Positions 23,855 through 34,629 of a stretch of DNA of 64,000 bases are shown here, one piece after another (positions within the stretch are counted from its first letter, which is position 1; every line of letters begins with the position of its first letter). The stretch comes from Ischnura elegans (Eukaryota > Arthropoda > Insecta > Odonata > Coenagrionidae). The position numbers were made by a program, and so were the translations under genes. The stretch lies in contig NC_060252.1 in NCBI RefSeq assembly GCF_921293095.1, positions 78,388,866-78,452,865 on the forward strand. Direction: 5' to 3'. Under the pieces are notes generated by a model. That model was given only the letters and a program-made list of their open reading frames with translations, was not told the DNA's origin and did no database searches.

Positions 23855-24620
23855 GTTAAGGGAAATGTAGAATGTTTAGTTGAAGGATAGGTATAGGAAC
23901 GACGAAAGGCTGGTTAAGGTGGGCTGGAAAAGCAAGGATTGTTAGGTGTTTATGAGTGGGGAAAAGCTGATTTGCGGATATATTAAGTGTTAAAAAAAGA
24001 CTAATGAAGAATCTTATCTGGAGTGTAATGCGTAACAGTTCGGAAACGTGGTCGTTGAGAAAACAGGAAGATAAAATCCTGGAAGCTTTCTAATTGTGGG
24101 AATGGAGGAGGATGAATAAGTTTAAATGGACGGGGAGGAAGAGCAACTACGGGGTGATAGACATCTACATAATACCCTGCGAGCCACCTCTAGGGTGTTA
24201 GGAAGGGGGTGATCAATCACCAGTATGCAGCATGCAATTGGACTCCCACATGCATACCACATGGCTCAAAAATACGTCGCGCATACTAACAAATTATACT
24301 ATCACATGCTGTAAGAAATAGTAATAAAATTCAGAAACATGCATTTATTTATACATAAGTTAGTAGACTGCAATATAAGTCATCTAATCTATTTGCGAGT
24401 TCTAACGCTGCCGTTATAATCTCTTATTGATCGTGGAAAAAAAGGACGATGATGGGCGATGAGAGGATACTTCGGCATGAGGTATGGAGGAGACAGAAGG
24501 TTAGAATTGATGGTGTACTGAGGTATGTTAAAAACCGTGGTAGAGGAGGATCTAAGGTAAGGGAGGTAAGGGAATGAAAATAATAGGATTTATCGACAGA
24601 AAGAAATCAAGTCGGCCTTA
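23855..24620 (+). pseudogene. RTE-like LINE 3' part split by another insertion
   Basis: The first half (to about 24160) matches the WSVALYR...ETWTLRKEDEKRLEAFEIWC region of the family. The second half (about 24438-24620) matches the block reading GDERILRHEVWRRQKVRIDGVL and then RPYF near the C-terminus. Both halves run in the same direction and adjoin perfectly once the 275-bp insert is ignored. Frameshifts and stops show it is dead. Confidence 0.75.
24163..24437 (-). repeat. Dispersed repeat nested inside the LINE
   Basis: This is a second copy of the repeat at 8222. It begins ACATCTACATAATACCCTGC on the plus strand and extends further left-to-right than the first copy. It interrupts one LINE reading frame, so it is younger than that LINE. 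The minus-strand end in GTAGATGT marks its 3' terminus. Confidence 0.65.
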
Positions 24621-24715
24621 TTTTAAATTAATGACGCAAGCCGAAGTTTTATGGGGATGCAAGACGGGGCAGTGAGCAAAATGCTCCATGTAAACCTTTT
24701 TCGGCCGTTAGAATA

Positions 24716-25154
24716 CAGTAGGTACTCCCACGATAATCCGGCACTTCACTTTTCCCTGCACTTCACTTATCCCTGCCAGGAATCCGGCGTTTTATACAGC
24801 CAGCTACCAAGCGGGTAGCTCGGTAATTTCGATTAGTCTACTTAGCAGGTGACCCTAGTCCGACTCAGAACATAGGGAATTAGTAATTACTGAGAGATTA
24901 CGAACAATTCCCTGGCAAAGGAAAGGGAGGGGAAAAGTGATTGTTGTAGTTTTAATTTACGCCAACACTTTCATTGTGTGTATGCACTATTTTATTGCAT
25001 AATACAATATATTATTTACAATGTGTGTCAAAAAATAAAATATAGCTTCTGCCGTTTTATTGCGTTATTATTATTGATCTCCAGTAACCCGGAGTTTTCG
25101 GAAATCCACCCATTCCTCCAGTTCCTTATCTGCTGGATTACCGAGATACCACTG
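24716..25154. mobile_element. pogo/Tigger-like MITE with TA duplication
   Basis: The left end is CAGTAGGTACTCCC, followed by GATAATCCGGCA. The right end read inward is CAGTGGTATCTCGGTAATCCAGCA. Both are immediately flanked by TA (24714-24715 and 25155-25156). Length (439 bp), TIR sequence and TA target fit non-autonomous pogo-type Tc1/mariner elements. There is no coding capacity. Confidence 0.7.
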
Positions 25155-25679
25155 TAACTGAATAAAATTTTGTCCTTAATGGCTCAAGTAACTGGTAATA
25201 AATTACGTGTCTTCTCGTTATTCACCCAATATCCTTAAGCGTCTCATCTTAAAGTTTGCTGCGCTAATCATTCCCTCCAAGTTATTAACTACCCATCAAG
25301 ATGTAGACATTTTTGTATGAAGGATGAGACTTAGCTCTCAATGAATTAAAATATGATTGAATTTTTTTCTTTCCCTCGACCTATATTTTTTAACGTTGAT
25401 TAGTGCCTTTGAGTCTTTAAAAATAAAATTAACAATTTTTGGTCAGTGTTTGGTTATATTTTTATCTATATAAATAAATCATATTCATATTATTATAAAT
25501 AAATCATATTCATCGATAAAAGCCCTGATGATTATATAAAAAGACACCGAATTTTTGGCCAAAAATGTTTCGTTTAATTCTTAAAGATCTACACTCCGAG
25601 ACATAAATCAACGTTAAATATATCAACTGATTCTCATCCCTTAAAACCCTATGGAATCATAAATATCGTACATAATGTG

Positions 25680-25954
25680 GTTTATGAAACCCCCCCCAGA
25701 ACTCAGACAATTTTTTAAGTTTAGTCTACTTTATTTATTTGTATTAATATTACTTATATAATAGTGTAATTATTAATAAAATATCCCCCCGAAAGCCGTA
25801 AAACTCACCATTTTTAATCATTTATCTTAATTTTTTTCTGGCGGAGGGCCCTCGCACTTCCCGCTTACCCTGGCAGGTATGCCATACCCCCACACACCCC
25901 AGTATTAGTTGTGCCTGAAACCCCCCCTATCCTTAATTCCTGGCTGCGCCCCTG
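25680..25954 (-). mobile_element. hAT-type MITE, inverted copy of the 59793 family
   Basis: Its right end, read on the minus strand, is CAGGGGCGCAGCCAGGAATT. The following segment with ACACCCCAGTATTAGTTG matches the element at 59793-60083 in reverse. The left end is degraded and its target duplication is not clear. Confidence 0.65.
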
Positions 25955-26454
25955 CTGTACTCTAACTTTTAGCCATGAAAGCATTCAGATTTATTGCCAA
26001 AAAAGAAATCGTTTCTAATTGTAGAAGTTACCAATTTTTTAGTAATTCCGGAGAAACTAGATAATAGGGCCACATTAATTTCCAGAATTCGAGCTTTGAC
26101 CGTCAGTGTGTGCGAGGGAAAGGAAAACGGACGAGAGGAGATCTCACCAACTCCACTAATTACAACATTGTACATTTCCATTTTACTGGTCCACCTCACT
26201 ATTAACATTCCCCCAAAACAGCCTACGGTAAAAAAAATGTATTTAAATATAAGTATGGCTAATTCTGTGAGACCAAAAAAACGAAAAAACTCAACTTCAC
26301 AATTAGCTATTTCGCATTTACTAATCGTAAATAAAATATGTCAATGACAGAGACAGCAGCACCAATATCAAAGAAGGCTTTCAATTAGATGACTCATGGA
26401 TGGACAAGAATATTAAGTTAAATAGGAATATTCACCAATACGGACATTGATTTC

Positions 26455-27000
26455 CACGTGAGGGTATCACATATTCGGAAGCCACAGGAGATAGACCTCT
26501 TTCAAAGTGAGTGCATTCCAACAAATTTGCAAAAAAATTGGCAAATGAAATCTGAAGGTATCATTCAAATCAGTAAACAAAATACAAGAAGTATCAAAAG
26601 CTGTTTTTCAAACAGTGTTGTTTGCCATTGGGCGCAAAACAGCAACTGAGCAACTTAAACTTCAAAATGCAGGAGTTGACTACAATCCGGACACAGGAAA
26701 AATCTCAGTAAAGGATGAGGCAACCAATTCTGAAAGTGTTTATGCTATTGGAGATGTTCTAGAGGGAAAACCGTAATCACGCCTGTTGCCATTCAAGCTG
26801 GAAAATTGCTGGCTAGAAGGTTATTTTCGCAAAAAAATAGATTGCAGTAATGTTGCGACAAAAGTGTTCACTCCAATTGAATATGCCAGTGTTGGTTTGG
26901 GTGAATAAGTGGCAAAGGAAGAATTTTCTTAGAAATTCGAGGGAGCATCAAAAAACAGACACCGTATCAGGTAAAGGAAAATTATGGGGTTGCTACCAGG
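26455..27000 (+). pseudogene. Processed thioredoxin reductase pseudogene
   Basis: The best-preserved stretch (about 26609-26772) reads TVLFAIGRKTATEQL, NAGVDYNPDTGKI and YAIGDVLEGKP. These are the conserved FAD-binding C-terminal motifs of high-molecular-weight thioredoxin reductases. After a 1-base deletion the family's TPVAIQAGKLLARRLF follows. After a second shift comes VFTPIEYASVGLGE, the start of the dimerisation domain. Earlier decayed codons may reach 26455, and similarity may continue to about 27250. There are no introns, at least two frameshifts and several stops, so this is a dead retrocopy. The real enzyme passes NADPH electrons to thioredoxin. The upstream ORF at 25994 is not part of it. 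Confidence 0.85.
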
Positions 27001-28660
27001 GTAAACAGATAATTCAATGAAGAAGCCACATTAGTTCCCGTAAAAGAGAAATTGGATCCACAGAAATTACCCGAATTTGAGGACTATTCAATTCAATAGT
27101 ACGAGGAAAATATGAGAGGAATATGAAAATATGTTTTCCGACATCCCGTAGAATGAGGTCTTTATAGCGCAGCACGTTACGCATATCATAGACTTTGCAA
27201 AAATATATCAAACGGCTTCGTCAAAGTCATCGATGGCGAAGGTAACGTATTACGTATTTTGAGATGAATTTTGATCACGGATCTCAATGGATAGTATACC
27301 TGTATTCATTTATGACTACGCCATCAAAGCGAGCGAAGAAAATTACATATCGTATCTACAAAAACCCTAGGAAACAAGTTATCAATAACCTTTGAAAGAC
27401 TTCCTCTTCATTCCTAACCAAAATAATTCTTTTGAAGAATATTATTATGCTGAGAAAAATTCGAAAACCAGCGTCACTGGCGTTTTGTATAAGCGTACAT
27501 TTATATCAATTCCAATAAACGATATCATGTTTAGTTTTTCACCTGCTTCACTCATATAGGAATGACAGCTTTCATTATCAGTCCCATTTATACAACAAGA
27601 GTTCCAAAACATGACAGCGGACCATCTCATGAGCTTGGTATATTGCCGGTAGCTTCAATTTACCCACATTTACCAATTATATTATATTATAAATTTGACT
27701 AATACTTTCCTAAGTTAATAGTATTGAAAAAAATTCTATTCAGCAGATGTTTATTTCATTGAAAATAATTTCTTCCTTTACGCCAAGTGTCGTAAGCCGG
27801 CAAGTGGCAAGTCTTGAGAAGTACCAACCTATTACGGATGAAATTTTATTTTTCACCTAAGAAAGAAGTATTGAATAAATGAGTTTGACACTCAATCCTT
27901 TAAAACCATGGCTGTACATAGCAGATCTTCGAATTCTAACAGTATGTTCCAAAAATATTTATATTTTTCGCAAACGTCTATATAAATCAACAAGTTTTTA
28001 GCGCTAATTTCTTCAGAAAAATACCTTCTTAACGCATCAGCACAGGATACACCAAGATATGAAACACATTCAATTATAAACTAGTGGTGAACAAAATCGA
28101 GTCGATATGATACTTCACAACTTACACCACCTTATGCTTTACGATTTTATCATTCAATGTAAAATGAGATCGATATCTCAATTCCCCAAAACCAACTTTT
28201 CTACCTTCTTAGACAACGAAGTACTAATTATTTTTAACAATACCTAAAATTGATAAGTATATTATTTTGTAATCACTGGAAATGTTTAAAACAATGAAAC
28301 CCTATACAAATTTTTAAAAACTCTTAAGCTATAGGTACATTTAGTTAGAATGTTATCTATTGAACTAGAACAAAAAACAGTTTGAAATATATCTTGCTTT
28401 AAGAATAGGTCATTGTAAAATTCCATGAAATTAAAAATTTTTAAATCTTATTGGATCTACTGCCCTAAATTCCTATTTTTTTCAAATTCGTCCAAGGAAT
28501 AATAACATTTTCTCTTAAATTTCGGTGTAAGGAATCATTTATTTTTTGCAAATCGTTACAACGAGAATTGAAATAAATTACAAGATCAAAGATGAGATAA
28601 CAATCAAACAAAAACATTAACCACAACACTGAGTAACGTGTCAACGGAACAAAGTTAACA
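27001..28660. other. AT-rich DNA between pseudogene and gene B
   Basis: The first 250 bp may include decayed thioredoxin reductase sequence (a GFVKVIDGEGNVL-like reading near 27215). Beyond that I see nothing. Confidence 0.4.
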
Positions 28661-28893
28661 GTTCGGATTGTCCGAACACAATGCTCCTGATGAAAATAAG
28701 AATGGCTGCCAGTTTTGGGATGGGAGGGAAACGAGCCTTCCTCACAGGTCACCGCGCCAGAACGAGGTCAATGCAATCGAGACCGATTGCACGCCCGTCT
28801 GGGGGCGTCCTGGAAGAGTTTGCGCCTGGCAACCTGCAGTGCTGCGATTGCAACAATGGGTGACAATCGTAAGTGGGGGATGGGTGGTAGGGT

Positions 28894-29655
28894 TTAGTGG
28901 TGTCCCTTCTTGAATCCCCACTTCTTGTGACCCTCGTGACCTCCCTTCTTGCCGTAATCCTCCTTGTGCCCGTGGTGTTCCTCGTGCCCGTGGTGGCCCT
29001 TGTAGCCCTTGTGGTCGTCGAAGTAGTGTCCCTTCTTGTGGTGGCCCTTCTTCCCGTGGTGGTCGTGGTGGTGCCCGGACTTGTGGTGTTCCTTCTTGTG
29101 GTGTCCTCCCTTCTTGCCGCCGTAGTGCTCCTCGTGGCCTCCCTTCTTCTCGTGGTGACCGGAGTCGTGGTGCGCGTCGTGGAACTCCTTCTCCTTCTTG
29201 TACTCGTCCAGCTTGTGCACCTCGTGATGCCCCTTGGTGCTGTGGCCCTTCTTGTAGTGGCCCTTGTCGTGGTACCCGTGGCCCTTCTCGCCCTTGTGGC
29301 CCTTGTGGTGCTCGCCGTAGTAACCGCCCTCGTCGTGGTGACCCTTCTTGTGGCCACCCTCCTCGCCGTAGTGTCCCTTGTGTTCCTCGTGGCCGTGCTT
29401 GCCCTTCTTGCCCTTCTCGAAGTCGTGGTGTCCCTTGTAGCCCTTGTCGCCCTTGTGCCCGTGGCTGCTGTGGTGGTGCTCGTGGTGCTCCTCGCCGCCT
29501 CCCTTCTCGTGCTTGTGCGAGGCCGCCGCCACCAGGTCCCAGTCGCCCCTCGGCCCGATGTCGCGGGCTTCAGCCGGCCCGCTGCTCATCGTCAGGCAAA
29601 CCATCAACAAGATGGCCGCCGACGCCATCTTGACTCCCATCCTCAGGCGGTTCAT
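28894..29655 (-). CDS. Gene B: secreted His/Lys/Gly-rich protein (DUF4779-like)
   Basis: This is a single exon of 253 residues from the first ATG. The ATG at 29628 (residue 10, context AAGATGG) has a better initiation context and gives the signal peptide MASAAILLMVCLTMSSGPAEA, so it may be the true start. The mature part is almost entirely His, Lys, Gly, Glu and Tyr. It includes HYGEEGGHKKGHHDEGGYYGEHH (about 95-117), KKGHSTKGHHEV (135-146), EYKKEKEFHDAHHDSG and a C-terminal GHKKWGFKKGHH. These blocks occur in the same order as in gene A. The family fits insect DUF4779; a metal-binding or matrix role is plausible from the His content but unproven. Overlapping ORFs on both strands are codon-bias shadows. 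Confidence 0.9.
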   Translation of the reverse strand: MNRLRMGVKMASAAILLMVCLTMSSGPAEARDIGPRGDWDLVAAASHKHEKGGGEEHHEHHHSSHGHKGDKGYKGHHDFEKGKKGKHGHEEHKGHYGEEGGHKKGHHDEGGYYGEHHKGHKGEKGHGYHDKGHYKKGHSTKGHHEVHKLDEYKKEKEFHDAHHDSGHHEKKGGHEEHYGGKKGGHHKKEHHKSGHHHDHHGKKGHHKKGHYFDDHKGYKGHHGHEEHHGHKEDYGKKGGHEGHKKWGFKKGHH

Positions 29656-29793
29656 TTTTTCGGTAAAATCGCCAAAACTCGGCCTCTTTATCTTGCGGGG
29701 CTGCGGAGTAAACCTTTATGAGTGCCCGGAGTTGTTGCTGCTGCTTATCCGATCACCACGAGTTCAATGATAGCCCAAAGACCCGTGCCTGTG

Positions 29794-29801
29794 TATTTAT
29801 A
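29794..29801 (-). promoter_or_regulatory. TATA box of gene B
   Basis: The minus strand reads CATATAAATACA, 139 bp upstream of the first ATG. It is a close match to the animal TATA consensus and sits at a position comparable to that in gene C. Confidence 0.6.
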
Positions 29802-29809
29802 TGACTCGG

Positions 29810-31057
29810 ATATAGTCCGATGCTCCCGCCGAATGGCGCGCTTCGACGTCTTGCCTCCACGCCACGACGATGGTGTTTTTTTTTATCTCCCCCGTCGCGA
29901 GTGATCGAAAGTGTTTCTTCCACCGCCCCAAGGGCCGATGTGTTTGTCTCGGCCCGCAACACTTTCTCTTCCCGAGACTCGCATCCAGCAGGCTGGCACG
30001 AAGCGAGCCAAGCCGCCTGTGGGAAAACACTCTTTTCGCGCTCGAACAGAGCTAAGGTGTGCTAAGGATTTCGTGCCTGCCGTGCGGTTGCGTTGGCGGC
30101 TCAGAGGTGTTTCAATTGGTGGGCACGGTGGGAGGGAGAAGAAGGGGTGTGTAATGGAAAACCAGACAGGTAAGTGACGGACTCGGCGGGGTAATTACCA
30201 AAACGACGCACATCAATGAATTGCTTTGTTGCCCATGTTGATTCTTTCTTTTTGTTCCCTTTCGACCCTATCCTTCCTTCGCGTATTCCAATAAATCTTC
30301 GACTTTTTTTCTTTCGAAACGGCTTTTTCGTCCTGCCATATTACGCTAAGCAGCACTCGTTTTTGTTTCCAACGATCCGAATCCCACACCTTCCAGAGCT
30401 TTCCCGATGGGTTTGCACGTGACTAGATTAGTTTCAACGTTTTTTGGTCCATCTTTTTCAGACTCGTCGTATAAAATCATTTATCACCGCCACGATAATG
30501 ATTTGGAAATTAATAGTAAGTACATACGCCAAATCGAACTCAAAGAGGCGTATTTTTAGTGGTAAAGGTATAAAGTAATTGGTTTTATGGTTGGTTTCTC
30601 ATAATTAACTCCTCTTCCGCTGCAAATTGGAAAGTATATTTGAGAAATTAATGTCAATAATATTGCGTTCGGCTCTTTTTTCTATTAAAACCCATAATTG
30701 AAGCTTGTATGTGGAGACAAATTGGTTTATCTGAGTAAATTAAAGTTTGGGTATCTCATATAAATAGAAACATAAGACTGAGTCATAATCAACTTAATGC
30801 AGAGTCAGAACAGAGTCATAAGATAAATTCATATGGGAAACTTTTAAAGCAATGACATTTGTTATATTAACATGATTATTACATTTCATAAGGCTGTTTA
30901 TGGTGATGATCTCTGGAAGCTTACAGTATCCCTATCCCTATTATGTAGTATTATTATTATAACAAACTATGAACTATTGATGCTAAATATTACCACTATT
31001 TAATATTACAATTAATGTTAACTATTCACAAAATCTGATAAAAATTCATAACAAATT
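29810..31057. other. 5' flank of gene B
   Basis: 29820-30180 is GC-richer than average and is probably promoter-proximal DNA. The several short overlapping ORFs there share no features of real proteins. From 30200 on it becomes AT-rich again, with nothing recognised. Confidence 0.45.
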
Positions 31058-31065
31058 CATATTTG

Positions 31066-31323
31066 CAGGGGTGGATCCAGGATTTTTTCTGGGGGAGACA
31101 GGTTCTGATAGGTCTTCTCATATTTGAGATTAAAAACAAAAAAAAACTAGTATTACCGTTTAAATATTCCCTTTATTTTGATGTGAAAGTTATTAATACT
31201 AAATTAAATGATTGAGGCTCCGTAATGCACAAAATAAAACGAACGTAATAATAACCGTATTAAAAATCTTGTCTACTTTTTACGCGCCTAAAGAGGGCAC
31301 GTGCCCCCCTAAATCCGCCTATG
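31066..31323 (+). mobile_element. hAT-type MITE with 8-bp target duplication
   Basis: The ends are CAGGGGTGGATCCAGG and, read inward from the right, CATAGGCGGATTTAGG. It is flanked by CATATTTG (31058-31065) and CATGTTTG (31324-31331), an 8-bp duplication with one difference. It is non-coding, 258 bp long, and related in reverse to the element at 53749. Confidence 0.75.
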
Positions 31324-31331
31324 CATGTTTG

Positions 31332-32964
31332 ATATAACTCTTACGCGAATGCTTATTGCTAACGCTATCAATAAATCGTCGTTGCTAAAAGCTGGAGCAT
31401 CGGAATTTTGCTAGTACATATTAAATTAAGATACCGACACACTAATATTTCACCTAATACAAAAATACATCTTATACGCAAATATTACCAAGAACCGTAA
31501 GGATAATAATGTTATTGCTATTGTAATAGAGCATGAACATCATGATTTTTTAATTCTTGCACATACATAACATACTTGGTGATTATACTTCACCTTGGGA
31601 AAAAATTACCCATGCTTATTCACTTCCATTCAATAGCACAAAAGGCAAACTCACAAGCTTCGAATACTTTTGGTGCAATATTTAGTGGAATGGCGTCATA
31701 ATTAGTTCTATTGACGTGCAAAAAATACTATTTTAAGTAAACTAAGGGTTGACTTTTCCCATCCTTAACATAGCCTTGGATATTTGGGTCACCCGCGCTT
31801 TTTGAAACATGATAATCTGACGAAAGACAGCATTATCTATTGGGCAAGTAGACCGAACCCAAATAACGAAATGCAGTGCCTTCAAAATGGGCAACCCTTT
31901 GATTTTTTATCGTACCCAAGATAGCTCAGATGTGATTTGTACGGTAATGGGGCATGGTAAAAAGACAAGAGTTTAGTCTTCATATTTTTAGCTGGATAAA
32001 AATAATCACAATGTGTTGAGATTAAGACACTAATTATTTTTGCATGAACTTCACGTTGTGCGAAAAATCCCCGTAAAGAAAAGATTTTCTCCAACGAAAT
32101 AATGCGAGTGCGAAACATTATTTCGACATTAAGTGAAATTCTTTTTCTGTTCTTTTTTTTCTGTCACCCGCTGCTTTCCCACTAAACCCGTAGGGGTTTA
32201 TAACTTAAGTAATAAAGGAAACTATCCAGAAACGAATGAAAAAATTGCAACCCTTACCGTGAAATATCTCGTAACCTCGGTAGTTTATGAGCAATATCCC
32301 AGAAGTCCGAAGCGGTGGCTGAGCCAACATAGCTCATTAAGTATTTCGTGGGCGGCTGTTGTTAAATATTGTATCTTTACGGCCAACATCCTTTACGACA
32401 CACAACCCAGGACCGTATGCCTCCATCTCACAGATGGAATGGACAAGAAGTTTCCCGATCGATGACTCATTAGAGCGCGTAAACCCTACTGACGTTATAT
32501 ATATTCTTTATTATTGCTTTCATGACACTGAAGGAAAAAGTTTTTTGAAAAGCCTCCCAGATAATTATTTCCTTCGTAAATTAGTTAGAGGCGTGGCAAA
32601 AATGCCATGCGTCAATTAAATCATTCCAGGGATGTTTCTTAAAATTTATCTTATATTATAAATTAATACCCAGGAAGGCTTGATTAAAAAATAAAAACAG
32701 TAAGTAAATTCCTTCATTTTAATAAATTGTTTCTCAGAATTTTCTTGTTCCAGCCTCTACCTCATGGAATTTTTCCATTGAATAAACTAAAATTAAACTT
32801 TTGCAATACCACGTAGAGAGAACCTACGAGTGGTTTAAGAATACCGTCATATGGGTAACGTGCAGAATATTTTAACTAGGTAGACGTAACATTAACCCAT
32901 TATTCCCCAGACTGCATTTAGGGATTCAAACTTCTGCTGTTTCGCATTTTCCCATTTGTTTTGG
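31332..32964. other. Intergenic DNA with unresolved coding-like patches
   Basis: On the minus strand, 31882-32118 is open for 78 codons. Further decayed frames near 31620-31780 read NYDAIPLNIAPKVFEACEFA, which looks protein-like. I do not recognise a family, and stops break the frames. It may be an old retroelement or gene remnant. Confidence 0.3.
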
Positions 32965-34268
32965 CCAAATTAAGATAAATTTTTGGAAAATCATTATATT
33001 CATCAGCATCTAAAATTGTTTTAAAAAGGCTCAAAAGTCAGGCAGAGGAAATAGTAGGAGGCCATCAAGCAGGCTTTATGAAAGGGCGATCAACAACAGA
33101 CCAAATATTTATTCTAAAACAACTGACCTCAAAATACTGGAAATATGACAAAGATATATTCTTAATGTTCATTGACTTTAGTAAAGCTTACGACTCAATA
33201 GACAGACATAGACTTTGGAAGATAATGAAAAGATACGGTGTACCTGACAAAATAATTCAGTTGTCAAAAACGTGTCTGAATGAATCTAAAGGTAAAGTAA
33301 AAATAGGAAAGGAATATACAGATACATTCAATATAAACACAGAGTGAGACATGAGACAAGGCGATGGCCTAACGCCACTACTATTCAATATAGCACTAGA
33401 AAGAGCACTTAAGAAAACAAGAAATAGTCAAGGAGGGGAGGGAATTCCTGATAAAATAAACCTTCTAGCGTTGGCAGATGACGTAGCCGTTGTAGCTGAA
33501 AACAAAAATGATCTTCAAGCTCTGACAGAAATACTAATAAGGGAAGCAAGAAAAGTAGGCTTACAAATAAATGAAAGTAAAACCAACTAAATGAAAATTA
33601 GTAGACAAGACGATGAAGAAGACTACTTAGAAGTCTTAAACTACAGGTTCCAGAGAACTGATACCTTTAAATATCTTGGTGTAACAATAGCAAACAATAA
33701 TAGAGAAGACATTGAAATTCGTAACAGGCTCGCAGCTGCTGAAAGATCATACTGGAGCCTAATCAAATTATTTAAAAGCAAAGTTCTATCAAAAACCACT
33801 AAAATTAGAATTTATAAAGCCATAGTACAACCTGTAGTTATATATGGATCAGAAACGTGGGCATTCACCAAAAAATCTCAGAAGAGCCTCAGTACTTTCG
33901 AAAATAAGATATTGAGAAGGATTTTTGGGCCGATAAAAGAAGGAGATACATGGAGGATAAGGAAGGATAGAGAATTGAAAGAATTGTATAGGGAGCCAGA
34001 TATTGTGGGCGTAGTAAAAGTTAGGAGGTTGAGGTGGCTGGGCCACATTCAACACAGTAATGAGAGAGAAATGATAAGACAAGTGTTAAGAGGCAAGCCA
34101 GAGGGTAGGAGACCGCTAGGAAGACCAAGGATGCGATGGATTGACGAGGTGACGAAGGACTTGAGAAGAATGGGTGCAGACATAGAGCTGGCAGAAGACA
34201 GAAGTGCATGGAGGCGCATGGTTGGTGAGGCCAAAGATCACTTAGGTTTACAATGGCCACAGGAGTAA
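32965..34268 (+). pseudogene. RTE-like LINE reverse transcriptase, two in-frame stops
   Basis: A single reading frame spans about 430 codons and is broken only by a TGA (33345-33347) and a TAA (33588-33590); there is no frameshift. RT motifs run in order: GGHQAGFMKGRSTTDQIF, MFIDFSKAYDSIDR, MRQGDGLTPLLFNIALE, catalytic LADD, TFKYLGVTI, IYKAIVQPVVIYGSETW and KILRRIFGP. The C-terminus has the RRLRWLGHI and GRRPLGRPRMRWIDEV blocks typical of RTE/BovB-like elements. The endonuclease half is missing. The short 3' flank after the stop contains no clear tail. Confidence 0.85.
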
Positions 34269-34384
34269 GAGTAAGTACTATATTCATCATATTATATCAT
34301 TTTCACAGTGCTGCGTATACGCAACGCTGGGAAAGCTCCGGTAAATAAATACAAAAAAAGTAATTTCTAAAACTTAGATTACAT

Positions 34385-34515
34385 CTTTTATTTTTATCTT
34401 GATTTGCACATCGACATTTTCGCCAGGAGCTATCAGTATTCCTTTGGAGGAAATTCCCCATTCTGCCTTAACGGACATAATGGGGTACATTATTTTTCCT
34501 AGGGTATCTAGTATG
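34385..34515 (-). other. Coding-like fragment, unidentified
   Basis: The minus strand reads PIMSVKAEWGISSKGILIAP and then GENVDVQIKIKIKD before a stop. The pattern 'strand, GxLIxPGENVDVxI' recalls Ig-like ASH/MSP beta domains, for example those next to inositol phosphatases. It is short, and neighbouring sequence does not extend it, so it may be one exon or a retrocopy scrap. Confidence 0.25.
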
Positions 34516-34629
34516 TGCGCATCGATTTTTATGTCAAACGCCATCAGTCATAAAAATACAATTATATTAATGAAAATGTTGGTGAAAATGGCAAAATTTG
34601 AACTAGAGATACTTACAATAAGTTAGTAA

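Noticed and set aside
25480-25517. Short direct repeat of AAATAAATCATATTCAT
   Set aside because: It is a small AT-rich slippage product with no wider structure.
28749-29770. Long ORFs overlapping gene B on both strands
   Set aside because: They have the same cause: His/Lys/Gly codon repeats leave other frames open. The minus-strand frame with signal peptide and family blocks is the real one.
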